From: Kribbella sp. CA-293567
GTDB lineage: Bacteria; Actinomycetota; Actinomycetes; Propionibacteriales; Kribbellaceae
Assembly (NCBI RefSeq): GCF_027627575.1
Contig: NZ_CP114065.1
Span: forward strand, 4,712,001-4,776,000
DNA length: 64,000 nt
Direction: 5' to 3'
This document shows positions 33,731 to 42,733 of this stretch, piece after piece. Under the pieces are notes generated by a model. It was not told where the DNA came from. It was given only the letters and a program-made list of their open reading frames with translations, and searched no databases. Every line of letters begins with the position of its first letter. Position 1 is the first letter of the stretch. The translations under genes were made by a program, and so were the position numbers.

Positions 33731-34043
33731 CTCGCATCGCCTCCTGTGCACGAACTTCTTCCCCTGGTCAGCGGCCCGGTGGGTGGACGCGAGGTGGGGG
33801 TCGAGGTCCACCTCGGCGCCCGGCCCACCGGGACCGCCGGTATCCGATGCGGCCGCAACTCCGCACCGGAGTCCTTCAGTTGCTTCGATCGCCGGCCACC
33901 CGTGGTCTCCCGACGAGACCGGCGCGGCGGCAATCGAACATCTGTTCGAACACTGGAAGCGTAACCCTGTCCGCCGACAATCGTCAACGGGCCGTAAGCG
34001 GTGAGGTGCCCACGGCGAGCGGTCCCGCCGCCAGACTGGAGCC
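33731..34043. other. Divergent intergenic region with an SOS promoter
   Basis: A 313-nt gap between DUF6504 and the DM13 gene. It contains the LexA-type box and promoter described separately, and then a long leader (about 200 nt) before DUF6504 in which I see no gene. The DM13 gene has GGAG 2 nt before its ATG; its promoter is not clear. Confidence 0.5.
33934..33987 (-). promoter_or_regulatory. LexA-type SOS box downstream of a promoter for DUF6504-HEPN
   Basis: TCGAACAGATGTTCGA on the minus strand (33934-33949) matches the actinobacterial/mycobacterial SOS box TCGAAC-N4-GTTCGA perfectly. A promoter precedes it: TTGACG (plus 33982-33987), an 18-nt spacer and TACGCT (plus 33958-33963). The box lies 8 nt past the -10, over the expected start site, where LexA would block transcription. 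Confidence 0.75.
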
Positions 34044-34682
34044 ATGCCGAGAAACCGTCGTCGCACCCTGACCATCGCCACGCTGGCGGTCGCCGCCGTG
34101 GTCACAGCCGTCGCACTGCCGCTCTTCCAGCCTTGGCGGCTCTTCACCGGCAAGGTGGTCGACGAAGCGCTCCCGGGCGCCGATCCGATCTCCATGACCA
34201 CATCCTCCGTGGCGCCACCGACAATTTCCGGCGCCGGCCGCCGCACCCCCACCGCTCCCCCGCCCGGCACGCCACGGCCCGCCACTTCGGCCACCTCCCA
34301 GCCGACCGCTCGACCGACCAGCCGACCGGCCGCCCCGCGGCGCCTGGCGACCGGCGAGTTGATCAGCCATGAGCACCGGACCACCGGCACCGCGTCGATC
34401 CTCGAACTCCCCAACGGCTCCCGGGTACTCCGCCTCGAAGGCCTCGCCACCTCCGACGGCCCTGATCTGAAGGTCTGGCTCAGCGACGCCAAGGTGGTCG
34501 ACGGACGGGCCGGCTGGCAGGTGTTCGACGACGGCCGGTACCGCAGCCTCGGCGAGCTCAAGGGAACCAAGGGCAACCAGAACTACGCGATCCCCGCCGA
34601 CACCGACCTGACCGCGCTCACCAGCATCTCGATCTGGTGCGACCGCTTCAACGTCTCCTTCGGCGCCGCAACCCTCGCCTGA
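34044..34682 (+). CDS. DM13 domain protein, membrane-anchored
   Basis: 212 residues: a basic N-terminus and one membrane helix (about 8-27), a Pro/Thr/Ser-rich linker (about 55-100) and a C-terminal DM13 domain (about 105-210). Signature elements are ILELPNGSRVLRLEGLATSDGPDLKVWLSD and the conserved Cys in SISIWCDRFNVSFG. DM13 domains are extracytoplasmic and thought to serve in redox or protein-binding roles. The ATG is preceded by GGAGCC. Confidence 0.85.
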   Translation: MPRNRRRTLTIATLAVAAVVTAVALPLFQPWRLFTGKVVDEALPGADPISMTTSSVAPPTISGAGRRTPTAPPPGTPRPATSATSQPTARPTSRPAAPRRLATGELISHEHRTTGTASILELPNGSRVLRLEGLATSDGPDLKVWLSDAKVVDGRAGWQVFDDGRYRSLGELKGTKGNQNYAIPADTDLTALTSISIWCDRFNVSFGAATLA

Positions 34683-34760
34683 ACCCACAACCCCGCAACC
34701 CCGCCCCGGCTCCCGGAAATCCGGAGGTGGCCGACCACTCCCCCAACTACGCTCGCCCCC

Positions 34761-35795
34761 ATGACCCCCGACGGAGCCTTCGTCCCGGCCACCACCCTCA
34801 GCCACGGATTCCACGACGAAGTCATCCGCCCCCTGCTTCCCGAGATCCCTTACGCGGCAGCGTTGGTCGGCTGGGGATCGGACGTTCTCGGGTACGACAC
34901 CGAGCGCTCGACCGACCACGACTGGGGTCCGCGGCTGCACGTCTTCGTCGACGCCCACGAGGTCGACCGGGTCACCGAGCTGATTGAGCCGGCCCTGCCC
35001 AAGCAGTACAAGGGCCACCCGGTGCAGTACGGCTCGGACACCGTGACGCCGGTGCACCGCATCACTGTCACCACTGTCGACGGCTGGCTCGAAGAGCACC
35101 TAGGCGTCCACAACGGCCGCCACCTCAGCCTGGAGGACTGGTTGGTGACCCCGCAGCAGAAGCTGCTCGGAGTGGTGGCCGGTGCCGTGTACGCCGACGA
35201 CGGCCGTCTGCAGGTCGTCCGCGACGCCCTCCGCTGGTACCCCGACGATCCGTGGCTCTGGATGCTCGCCTGCCAGTGGTCCCGCGTCGCCCAGGAGGAA
35301 CCCTTCGTCCAACGCACCTCCGAGGTGGGAGACGAACTCGGCTCGCGCATCGTGGCCGCCCGCCTGGTTCGCGATCTGATGCGCCTCGCCCTGCTGATGG
35401 AGCGCGCCTACGCGCCGTACACCAAATGGCTCGGTACTGCGTTCGCTCGCCTCGGCCACCCCGACGGTCTGGACCGCGACCTCGACCAGGCACTCGCCGC
35501 CCACGCCCTGCCCCAGCGCGAGCACGCCCTGACGACGGCGTACGAGAAGGTCGCGCGCAGGCACAACGCGCTCGCACTGACAGCGCCGGTCGATCCGTCA
35601 CCGCGACCGTTCCACGACCGTCCGGCACTGATACTCGACGCCGGCCGCTTCGAGCAGGCCTGTCTGGACCGGGTGAGCGATCAGCGGCTCAAGGACCTCG
35701 GACTGATCGGCACGATCGACCAGTTCGCCGACAACACCGACGTGCTGAGCAACCCGGCGGCGTACCGGAGACTGATCAGCATCTACCAGAAGTAG
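34761..35795 (+). CDS. DUF4037 domain protein, nucleotidyltransferase-like
   Basis: 344 residues, soluble. The N-terminal half has a nucleotidyltransferase-like pattern, VGWGSDVLGYDTERSTDHDWGPRLHVFVDA, where a Gly-Ser is followed by an acidic pair (DHDWGP), and the C-terminal half is helical. DUF4037 enzymes may adenylylate or nucleotidylate a substrate, but no partner is known. The ATG is 7 nt after TACGCT (34748-34753), typical of leaderless transcription. Confidence 0.8.
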   Translation: MTPDGAFVPATTLSHGFHDEVIRPLLPEIPYAAALVGWGSDVLGYDTERSTDHDWGPRLHVFVDAHEVDRVTELIEPALPKQYKGHPVQYGSDTVTPVHRITVTTVDGWLEEHLGVHNGRHLSLEDWLVTPQQKLLGVVAGAVYADDGRLQVVRDALRWYPDDPWLWMLACQWSRVAQEEPFVQRTSEVGDELGSRIVAARLVRDLMRLALLMERAYAPYTKWLGTAFARLGHPDGLDRDLDQALAAHALPQREHALTTAYEKVARRHNALALTAPVDPSPRPFHDRPALILDAGRFEQACLDRVSDQRLKDLGLIGTIDQFADNTDVLSNPAAYRRLISIYQK

Positions 35796-35804
35796 GGTTT
35801 TGCC

Positions 35805-36275
35805 GTGAGCAATCATCCGAATGTCCAGCGGGTCGCCGACGCCCTGGCGACGGCCGGCGCCGCCGGTGAGATCAAGATCCTCGACGACGCCGTGCCGACA
35901 GCGGCCGCCGCCGCGGCGGAGCTCGGCTGCGAGGTCGGCGCGATCGCGAACAGCCTGATCTTCGACGGCGACGGCTCCCCGGTGCTGATCCTCACATCGG
36001 GCGCGCATCGGGTGGACACCGCGAAGGTCGCCGCCGAGCTGGGCATCAGCAAGCTTCGCCGGGCGACCCCGGAGTTCGTCAAGGAGCACACCGGCCAGGC
36101 GATCGGAGGCGTCGCCCCGGTGGGTCACCCGCGTCCCGTGCGCACGCTGGTCGACACCACCCTCGCCCAGTACGCCGTCGTCTGGGCCGCCGCAGGCATC
36201 CCGCACTCCATCTTCCCGACCAGCTACACCGAACTGCTCGAGCTGACGGGCGGCACCCCGGCCACCGTCAACTGA
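35805..36275 (+). CDS. YbaK/ProX-type aminoacyl-tRNA deacylase
   Basis: Trans-editing enzyme that hydrolyses mischarged aminoacyl-tRNA (Cys-tRNA-Pro or Ala-tRNA-Pro class). It has 156 residues. Motifs are VGAIANSLIFDGDGSPVLILTSG with a later conserved Lys, and GGVAPVGHPRPV, the YbaK catalytic loop. The GTG start is 6 nt after TAGGGT (35793-35798); the first three bases of this hexamer are also the stop codon of the upstream gene. Confidence 0.88.
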   Translation: MSNHPNVQRVADALATAGAAGEIKILDDAVPTAAAAAAELGCEVGAIANSLIFDGDGSPVLILTSGAHRVDTAKVAAELGISKLRRATPEFVKEHTGQAIGGVAPVGHPRPVRTLVDTTLAQYAVVWAAAGIPHSIFPTSYTELLELTGGTPATVN

Positions 36276-36302
36276 GCCTCACTCACCGGCACACCTGACA
36301 GC

Positions 36303-36338
36303 GATGAAGCCGTCCAGTAGCAGCTGGACGGCTTCATC
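36303..36338. terminator. Bidirectional terminator between ybaK and the amidase gene
   Basis: A perfect 15-bp stem GATGAAGCCGTCCAG (36303-36317) with its complement (36324-36338) and a 6-nt loop, between two convergent genes. Confidence 0.75.
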
Positions 36339-36349
36339 GGCAGGCAAGG

Positions 36350-38278
36350 TCAGTGGGCGAGCTTCAGGTCCACGTCAGCGGCGCGGACGTAAGCCATCCG
36401 GTGACCGAACCAGATCTGGTAGTAGCGGTCCTTGCCGAGCACCTGTACGTGATCCGTCGGCGGCTGGCCGTCGAACGTACTGGCGCGGTAGTAGTCCGTC
36501 TCGATGCTCACGTCGCCCACCGGATAGGCCTGACCCGCTCCGATCGAGTACTGCAGCGGCGTAACCGCCTGGTACGGAATACCTGCCGGATAAGCGGCCT
36601 GCTCCGGGTACGCCCGCCCGTAGACCGGCACACTCGTCTTGCCGGCCTTCGGCTTCACGACGAGCCCCGGCTTGGCGAAGGCGTCAGGCGCGCTGCGAGG
36701 ACTCTTGAACCATGCCTTCGCCCCCAGGTACCAGATCGCCACCCAGTCGCCCGAGCGCTCAGCCACGACGTACTGCGAACCGGCGGCGGCCCGGGCGCCG
36801 ATGTCGGAGACCTGCGTGGTGCTGTCGGCGCCGTCCGGCCGGAGGCCGAGGTCCTTGACCAGCGGTGCAGCGTCGTCCGGCGCCTGTCGCAGGTAGACGA
36901 AGTTGGTGCCCTGCGGCGTGCACGGCGTCCCGGCAGTGGTGCAGCCGATCATCACCTGCTGGTTGTCGTCGAACCCAGGCTTGACGGTGACGATCGTGCC
37001 GGCCTTGACCGGGAACACGCTGTGTCCGTAGATCGGCGCGCCGAGCAGGTCGAAGTAACGCTCCCAGTCCCAGTACGGTCCCGGGTCCCAGTGCATGCCG
37101 CGCACCGTGCTCGGCAGCGTGCCCGGCACCTGGTCGTGGCCGATGATGTGGGCCCGGTCCAGCGGGATGTTGTTCTTCTTCGCCAAGTACTTCACCAGCT
37201 TGGCGGAGTTGCGGTAGAGCGCCTCGGTGTACCAGGTCGCGCCCTGGGCGGCGAAGCCCTCGTGCTCGATCCCGATGCTGTGCATGTTCACGTACCAGTT
37301 GCCGGCGTGCCAGGCGACGTCCTCGGAGTTCACGTGCTGCCAGGTGTAGCCGTCCGACGAGCGCATCGTGTACTGCCAGGAGACGTACGTCGGGTCCTGC
37401 ACCATGTTGAGCGTGCCCTGCCAGCCACCCTCGGTGTCGTGGATGACGATGTAGTCGATCTTGCCCGTCTTCGGCCGGTTCGCCTGGTCGTGGTTGCCGT
37501 AGTCGCCGTCGGTCCCGTTCAGCTGGTACGGCGCCGGCAGCCACTCACATGCGAGGTCGGTCGGGCACTGCGCACCCCCCGCGGTCTTGCGGGCCGGGCC
37601 GGCCGGCAGCGCGGTCTTGGCCAACTGTGCCTTGTCGGGCGTCACGTTGACCGGCGGCATGACGAGCTGCTGGCCGGTGTTCGTCGTGCGGGCAGCACCG
37701 CGAGCCAGGATCGAGTAGACGTCGTCCGCGAAGGCACCGGCGCTGGTCCGGTCTGCAGCACCCGCGTAGGTGCTCACAGCGCCGTACCACTCAGCAGGAG
37801 AGGTGGTAGCGCCGACAGGCAGCTTCATCGATCGCTGGTACGACGCCAGCAGTGCGGCGCCACCCTCGATGTTGGCCGCGGTGTCGTTGCGCAGCGCAAC
37901 GGGGTCGATCCCGGTCAGGTCGGACGCCTGATAGAGCGTCCGCAGCGACTCGGTCCTGCCCAGCTTCTGACCGATCGACCGCTCCACCACCGTCCCAGGG
38001 GCCACCGCGGTGAGGTGCATCGGGCCGAAGCCGCCCGACGTGCTCGACTTGCCCTGGTGGTCGTCCCACCGGGTCTGGGCGTAGGACACCGCCAGCAGCA
38101 CGGCCTCCGGTACGCCGTACTTCGCTGACGCGGAACGGAACGCCTCAGCCGCCTCGGCGGACGGAGCCGCCGGGGTGGCAGCGGTCGCCGCGGACGGCCC
38201 ACCGGCCGACACGCCGGTCAGGCTGATGGGCAGCGCTACCACTGCCAGTGCGGCGAGAATCTTCGGACGACGACGCAT
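36350..38278 (-). CDS. Secreted N-acetylmuramoyl-L-alanine amidase
   Basis: Exported peptidoglycan hydrolase, 642 residues from the chosen start. It has a signal peptide (MRRRPKILAALAVVALPISLTG), an N-terminal helical region resembling lytic transglycosylase-like modules (about 50-200), an Amidase_2 domain (about 240-400) with the zinc-ligand motifs IVIHDTEGG and HIIGHDQVPG and with WHAGNWYVNMHSIGIEHEG, then SH3-like repeats (about 430-640, including QYVVAERSGDWVAIWYLG). The ATG at 38278 follows GGGAGAGCAGAAC, so the more upstream frame is not used. Confidence 0.92.
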   Translation of the reverse strand: MRRRPKILAALAVVALPISLTGVSAGGPSAATAATPAAPSAEAAEAFRSASAKYGVPEAVLLAVSYAQTRWDDHQGKSSTSGGFGPMHLTAVAPGTVVERSIGQKLGRTESLRTLYQASDLTGIDPVALRNDTAANIEGGAALLASYQRSMKLPVGATTSPAEWYGAVSTYAGAADRTSAGAFADDVYSILARGAARTTNTGQQLVMPPVNVTPDKAQLAKTALPAGPARKTAGGAQCPTDLACEWLPAPYQLNGTDGDYGNHDQANRPKTGKIDYIVIHDTEGGWQGTLNMVQDPTYVSWQYTMRSSDGYTWQHVNSEDVAWHAGNWYVNMHSIGIEHEGFAAQGATWYTEALYRNSAKLVKYLAKKNNIPLDRAHIIGHDQVPGTLPSTVRGMHWDPGPYWDWERYFDLLGAPIYGHSVFPVKAGTIVTVKPGFDDNQQVMIGCTTAGTPCTPQGTNFVYLRQAPDDAAPLVKDLGLRPDGADSTTQVSDIGARAAAGSQYVVAERSGDWVAIWYLGAKAWFKSPRSAPDAFAKPGLVVKPKAGKTSVPVYGRAYPEQAAYPAGIPYQAVTPLQYSIGAGQAYPVGDVSIETDYYRASTFDGQPPTDHVQVLGKDRYYQIWFGHRMAYVRAADVDLKLAH

Positions 38279-38333
38279 GTTCTGCTCTCCCTGGACCGAT
38301 GGGGCGACGGTCACGCAGACCGGCAACCCGTTC

Positions 38334-38362
38334 ACTTTGGGTCGCGGAGTTCCCGATGTCAA
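38334..38362 (-). promoter_or_regulatory. Promoter of the amidase gene
   Basis: On the minus strand TTGACA (plus 38357-38362), a 17-nt spacer and CAAAGT (plus 38334-38339). The -35 hexamer is perfect and the -10 weak. The palindrome GGTTAACC (38364-38371) lies directly upstream. Confidence 0.5.
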
Positions 38363-38416
38363 CGGTTAACCATTTTTGAGGTCAGAGTGTTCGATTCTGA
38401 CGACAAGTGAGGGGCC

Positions 38417-39028
38417 ATGGAAGCGTTGCCGTTGGCGTTCACGACGGGCTGGGCAAGCGGCATCAACGCCTACGCGTGCGTGCTGATCCTCGGGCTGCTC
38501 GGCCGGTTCGCCGGCGTCGACGAGGTGCCGAGCTCGCTCACCGGCACCGGCGTCCTGATCGCCGCCGGAGTGCTGTTCGCGTTCGAGTTCGTCGCGGACA
38601 AGATCCCTTACGTCGACTCGGCCTGGGACGCGATCTCGACCGTCATCCGGCCGACGGTCGGCGCTGTCCTGGCCGCCCTGCTGGCCGGCCAGGCCGACAC
38701 TCTGCAGCAGGCGCTGATCGCGACCACCGGCGGCGTCACCGCCCTGGTCTCCCACCTGATCAAGTCGAGTCTGCGGCTGGCGATCAACACCTCGCCCGAG
38801 CCGGTCACCAACATCGCCGCCTCGTCCGGTGAGGACGTCGCGGTGGCCGGGGTCGTCACCCTGGCCGCGTTCCACCCCACCGCCGCCCTGATCGTCGCCG
38901 GCGTTCTGCTGGTGATCGGCCTCATCTCGGTGTACTTCGCGTTCCGCGCGATCCGCCGGGGACTGGCCAGGTTCCGGGCCTGGCGGGAGAAACGAAGCAA
39001 TCCAGCAACTGGGAGCAGTGCAGTCTGA
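38417..39028 (+). CDS. DUF4126 family membrane protein
   Basis: 203 residues with several hydrophobic segments, starting MEALPLAFTTGWASGINAYACV, typical of DUF4126. A further motif is ADKIPYVDSAWDAISTVIRP. The family is membrane-embedded and of unknown function. The ATG follows GAGGGGCC. The stop codon shares bases with the next ATG (TGATG), so the two genes are coupled. A GTCAGA/TCTGAC inverted repeat (38381-38401) lies upstream. Confidence 0.85.
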   Translation: MEALPLAFTTGWASGINAYACVLILGLLGRFAGVDEVPSSLTGTGVLIAAGVLFAFEFVADKIPYVDSAWDAISTVIRPTVGAVLAALLAGQADTLQQALIATTGGVTALVSHLIKSSLRLAINTSPEPVTNIAASSGEDVAVAGVVTLAAFHPTAALIVAGVLLVIGLISVYFAFRAIRRGLARFRAWREKRSNPATGSSAV

Positions 39029-40335
39029 TGGCCCGCGTGATCGTCATCGGGGCCGGCCTCGCCGGTCTCGCCACCGCCGTACGGCTGGCCAAGCTCGGCC
39101 ACCAAGTGAGCATCTGCGAGAAGGACGACCGCCTGGGCGGCGCGTTGGGCCGTGTGGAGGCCGACGGCTTCAGCTGGGACGCAGGAGCAGCCAGTACGAC
39201 GCTGCCGGCCGCCCTGCGGGACCTGTTCCGCAAGAGCGGCCGCCCGATCGAGAGCCTGGCCCAACTGGAGCCGATCAGCGAGCCGAGGCGCCACCTGTTC
39301 GGTGACGGCTCCGTGCTCGACCTCCCCGTCGGCGACCGGGCCGCCCAGGCGGAGGCTTGGACCGATCTGGCCGACGACAAGACGGCGAAGCAGTGGACCG
39401 AACTGGTCGACAAGTACGGCGAGACCTGGCAGATCCTGCGCAAGTCCTCGCTGGAGCCGCCACTGATGGACAAGCTTCCCCTGCAGGCCATCCGGAGCCT
39501 CAAGCCCTGGCAATCGCTGGAGCGGACAGCCCAACGCGGCCTGAACGACGAGCGTGCCCGCGCAGTACTGCGGTACTACGCCATCCAGCACGGCTCCGAT
39601 CCCAAGCTGACCCCCGGCTACGTCGGCGTCTGGTCCTACCTGGAGCGCACCTTCGGGCGGTGGACCGTCGAGGGCGGATTCGGCGTCCTGGCCGACGCAC
39701 TCGCGCAGCGAGCCAGTGAGCGCAAGATCGAGATCCACACGCAGGCCGAGGTCGTCGGGGTCGACACCGACCACGGCCAGGTGACAGGCGTCCGGCTGGC
39801 CGACGGCAGGACGCTGCCGGCCGAGATCGTGGTCAGCGACATCGATCCGCGGGACCTCTACGGACAGCTGGTCGACGACCCCCAGGCCAAGAAGGTGCGC
39901 CGCAGGGTGCTCTCCACCCACCAGGCCCAGGCGGCGTACGTCGTACATCTCGGCCTGCGTGAGCCGCTGCCGTCCCTGCCGTTCGAGACCGTCCTGCACG
40001 GCAGCCCGACTGTTGTGGTCCGCACTGGCGGACAGGCACCGGCGGGACACCAGGCATGGTCGGTACTGGTCCACGGCTACCCCACCGACGACGTAGTGGA
40101 CCTGCTGGTCGCCAGAGGGCTCCACATCCGGGACAAGGTCGTTTCGCGGCAGACGTCGCCGTCGTGGTGGGCCGGAGTGGCCTGGGAGGGCTACAAGACC
40201 GCCAAGCGCCGGGCGGCCAACGCCTCCCCCATCAAGGGCCTGTACTGCGTCGGAGCGGGGGCTCACCCAGGCGTCGGAGTACCGGCTACCACGCTCGGTG
40301 CGGCCATTGTGGCGGACGCCGTCGGCAAGGCTTGA
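39028..40335 (+). CDS. FAD-dependent oxidoreductase (phytoene desaturase-like)
   Basis: 435 residues. The N-terminus VIVIGAGLAGLATAVRLAKLGHQVSICEK is a dinucleotide-binding fold of the amine oxidase/phytoene desaturase superfamily, and the C-terminus has GLYCVGAGAHPGVGVPATTLGAAIVAD, the FAD-closing motif. The substrate is not identifiable; there are no carotenoid genes beside it. It is coupled to DUF4126. Confidence 0.88.
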   Translation: MARVIVIGAGLAGLATAVRLAKLGHQVSICEKDDRLGGALGRVEADGFSWDAGAASTTLPAALRDLFRKSGRPIESLAQLEPISEPRRHLFGDGSVLDLPVGDRAAQAEAWTDLADDKTAKQWTELVDKYGETWQILRKSSLEPPLMDKLPLQAIRSLKPWQSLERTAQRGLNDERARAVLRYYAIQHGSDPKLTPGYVGVWSYLERTFGRWTVEGGFGVLADALAQRASERKIEIHTQAEVVGVDTDHGQVTGVRLADGRTLPAEIVVSDIDPRDLYGQLVDDPQAKKVRRRVLSTHQAQAAYVVHLGLREPLPSLPFETVLHGSPTVVVRTGGQAPAGHQAWSVLVHGYPTDDVVDLLVARGLHIRDKVVSRQTSPSWWAGVAWEGYKTAKRRAANASPIKGLYCVGAGAHPGVGVPATTLGAAIVADAVGKA

Positions 40336-40407
40336 TCGCCGCGCACTAAGATTGATCGTTCATGTGTTCGTGTCGGGGATGTGTGCCCGGCAGTAGAGAG
40401 GACCCCG

Positions 40408-42618
40408 GTGGATCAAACCCCCAACTCGGCCGACCTGGAGAACGTCGAGCGGGCTGAGCTCGAAGCTGAGCAGCAGCACGTCGACCGGGTCTACTCCCGG
40501 GTTGCCGAAGCCGCCCGGTCAGCGTCCCGGATCGCGGTCGACGGGCACCAGCGCGGTCAGGCCCAGAACGTCGGCCGCGTCCGCGACGAGGAGCAGACCG
40601 GCCTGTACGAGCGCGACGTGCTCGTCTTCGCCGCCGCTCGCCGGATCGCCGAGCTCGACGCCGAGCACGAAGGCCTGGTCTTCGGGCGGCTCGACTCCGA
40701 CCTGGGTGACGAGACCGAACCGGTAGCGGCCGCCGCGGAGCTGGAGAGCCTCTACGTCGGCCGGATCGGCGTGCGCGACGCGGAGTACGAGCCGTTGGTG
40801 ATCGACTGGCGCGCGCCCGCCGCCGAGCCGTTCTACCGCGCCACGGCGACCAACCGGCTGAAGGTCGTCCGGCGCCGGGTACTGCGCAACAAGGGCCCGC
40901 GGATCGTCGGCATCGAGGACGACCTGCTCGGCCCCGAGCGCGCGCCCGCGGATCTGCCGGTGATGGGCGAAGGCGCCCTGATGGCCTCCCTGTCGCGGGC
41001 ACGCGGCCACACGATGCGTGACATCGTCGCCACCATCCAGGCCGAGCAGGACCAGGCGATCCGGGCACCTGCCCGCGGCGTCACCGTCATCGGCGGCGGT
41101 CCGGGCACCGGCAAGACCGTGGTGGCGCTGCACCGCGCCGCCTACCTGCTGTACTCCGACCGCCGGCGGTTCGAGCGTGGCGGGGTGCTGGTGGTCGGCC
41201 CCTCGGCCGCCTTCATGGCATACATCGAGCGGGTCCTCCCCAGCCTCGGTGAGAACACGGTCTCGCTGCGGGCGGTGGGTGAACTCGTGGACGGCGTGCG
41301 GGCCACCGCAGTCGACGACGCCGACGTCGCCGCGATCAAGGGCTCCCTGCGGATGCGTGGCCTGCTCTCGAAGGCAGCACGCGATCGGGTGCCCGACGCG
41401 CCTACCAGCCTGCGCGTCTTCGTCAACGGCGCCACCGTCGAGCTCGACATGAACCAGCTCGACAACGTCCGCCGCAACGCCCTCCGTCGTACGCCGCGCA
41501 ACCGAGCCGGTTCCGAAGCCCGCAAGGGCCTGGTCGCGGCGCTGTGGCAGCGCTTCCCCGACGACCTCCGCAACGGCGTGTACGCCGACCGCGAGTCGTT
41601 CGGCGACATCGTTACCGACCTGCCCGCCTACAAGCAGTTCTTCGCTGCCTGGTGGCCCATGCTCTCCCCCGGCACCGTACTGCGCTGGCTGGGCGACTCC
41701 CGGCGCCTGCAGCGTTGGGGCCGTGGAGACTTCACCCCTGCCGAGATCGACCAATTGTCGGCCGCGGTGGCGAGCACGGACGAGTTCACCATCGCGGACG
41801 TCGCGCTGCTCGACGAGCTGAGCACACTGCTCGGCAGGCCGCCAGCGATCGAGGCCGGCAAGGACGAGGAGTTCGACTGGCTCGAGGGGCTGTCGGACGG
41901 GGTCAATGAAGTACTGACCACGTCGGAGCGGCGTGCTCGGGCAGTGGCGGCAGCAGACGCCGACGAGCCCGACGAGTACGCCCACGTGCTGGTGGACGAG
42001 GCACAGGACCTCTCCCCCATGCAGTGGCGCATGGTGACGCGTCGCGGCCCGCAGGCGAGCTGGACGATCGTGGGTGACCCGGCCCAGAGCTCCTGGCCCG
42101 ACCCGGCCGAGGCACGCGCCGCGATGGACTCGATGCTGTCGCACCTCCAGCGGCACACCTTCCGGCTCTCGACCAACTACCGGAACTCGGCGGAGATCTA
42201 TGCCTTCGCCGGCCAGGTGATCCGGCAGCAGATCCCGGACGCCGACCTGCCGAACGCGGTCCGGGAAACCGGCGTCGACCCGGAACACCGGATCTTCGAC
42301 GCCGGCAAGGTGACCGAGGCCGCGGCCGACGCCGCCGGTGAACTGCTGCGCGTGGTCGAGGGCACCGTCGGCGTGATCGTGTCCCCCAGGCTCAGGCCGG
42401 CGATCGACGCGGTGCTCGCCGAACTCGGCGATCCCCGGGTGGTCGCGCTCAGCCCGCTGGACTCCAAGGGCCTGGAGTACGACGCCGTCGTGGTGGTCGA
42501 GCCGGACCAGATCGTCAGCGACACACTGGGCGGCGTACGGGCTCTGTACGTCGTACTGACCCGAGCGACCCAGCGGATGATCACCATCAACAGCAGCACC
42601 CACTGGCTGCCCGGATAA
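40408..42618 (+). CDS. HelR/HelD-like RNA polymerase recycling ATPase
   Basis: Superfamily 1 helicase-like motor that releases stalled RNA polymerase; actinobacterial HelR members also confer rifamycin tolerance. It has 736 residues: a long N-terminal coiled coil (AEQQHVDRVYSRVAEAARS), the HelD-specific insert before motif I, Walker A GGGPGTGKT, Walker B LVDEAQDLSPMQW, GDPAQSSW, STNYRNS, and C-terminal motif ALYVVLTRATQRM. The GTG at 40408 has GAGAGG upstream; 40381 is an alternative. I see no palindromic rifamycin-associated element upstream. Confidence 0.88.
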   Translation: MDQTPNSADLENVERAELEAEQQHVDRVYSRVAEAARSASRIAVDGHQRGQAQNVGRVRDEEQTGLYERDVLVFAAARRIAELDAEHEGLVFGRLDSDLGDETEPVAAAAELESLYVGRIGVRDAEYEPLVIDWRAPAAEPFYRATATNRLKVVRRRVLRNKGPRIVGIEDDLLGPERAPADLPVMGEGALMASLSRARGHTMRDIVATIQAEQDQAIRAPARGVTVIGGGPGTGKTVVALHRAAYLLYSDRRRFERGGVLVVGPSAAFMAYIERVLPSLGENTVSLRAVGELVDGVRATAVDDADVAAIKGSLRMRGLLSKAARDRVPDAPTSLRVFVNGATVELDMNQLDNVRRNALRRTPRNRAGSEARKGLVAALWQRFPDDLRNGVYADRESFGDIVTDLPAYKQFFAAWWPMLSPGTVLRWLGDSRRLQRWGRGDFTPAEIDQLSAAVASTDEFTIADVALLDELSTLLGRPPAIEAGKDEEFDWLEGLSDGVNEVLTTSERRARAVAAADADEPDEYAHVLVDEAQDLSPMQWRMVTRRGPQASWTIVGDPAQSSWPDPAEARAAMDSMLSHLQRHTFRLSTNYRNSAEIYAFAGQVIRQQIPDADLPNAVRETGVDPEHRIFDAGKVTEAAADAAGELLRVVEGTVGVIVSPRLRPAIDAVLAELGDPRVVALSPLDSKGLEYDAVVVVEPDQIVSDTLGGVRALYVVLTRATQRMITINSSTHWLPG

Positions 42619-42733
42619 CAGAGTTCGCCGCTCAGCGCCATCACTGCCGCTGCTCATCGAAGGCTGCGCGGCCGGCCCTGCCGCCATGGCTTGCTTCCAT
42701 CGTCTCTTTCGGACTGAGTGATGGGAGCAAGAC

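Noticed and set aside
40381..40407. Upstream GTG start for the HelR-like gene
   Set aside because: The GTG at 40408 has a GAGAGG site at suitable distance; the extra nine residues have no supporting signal.
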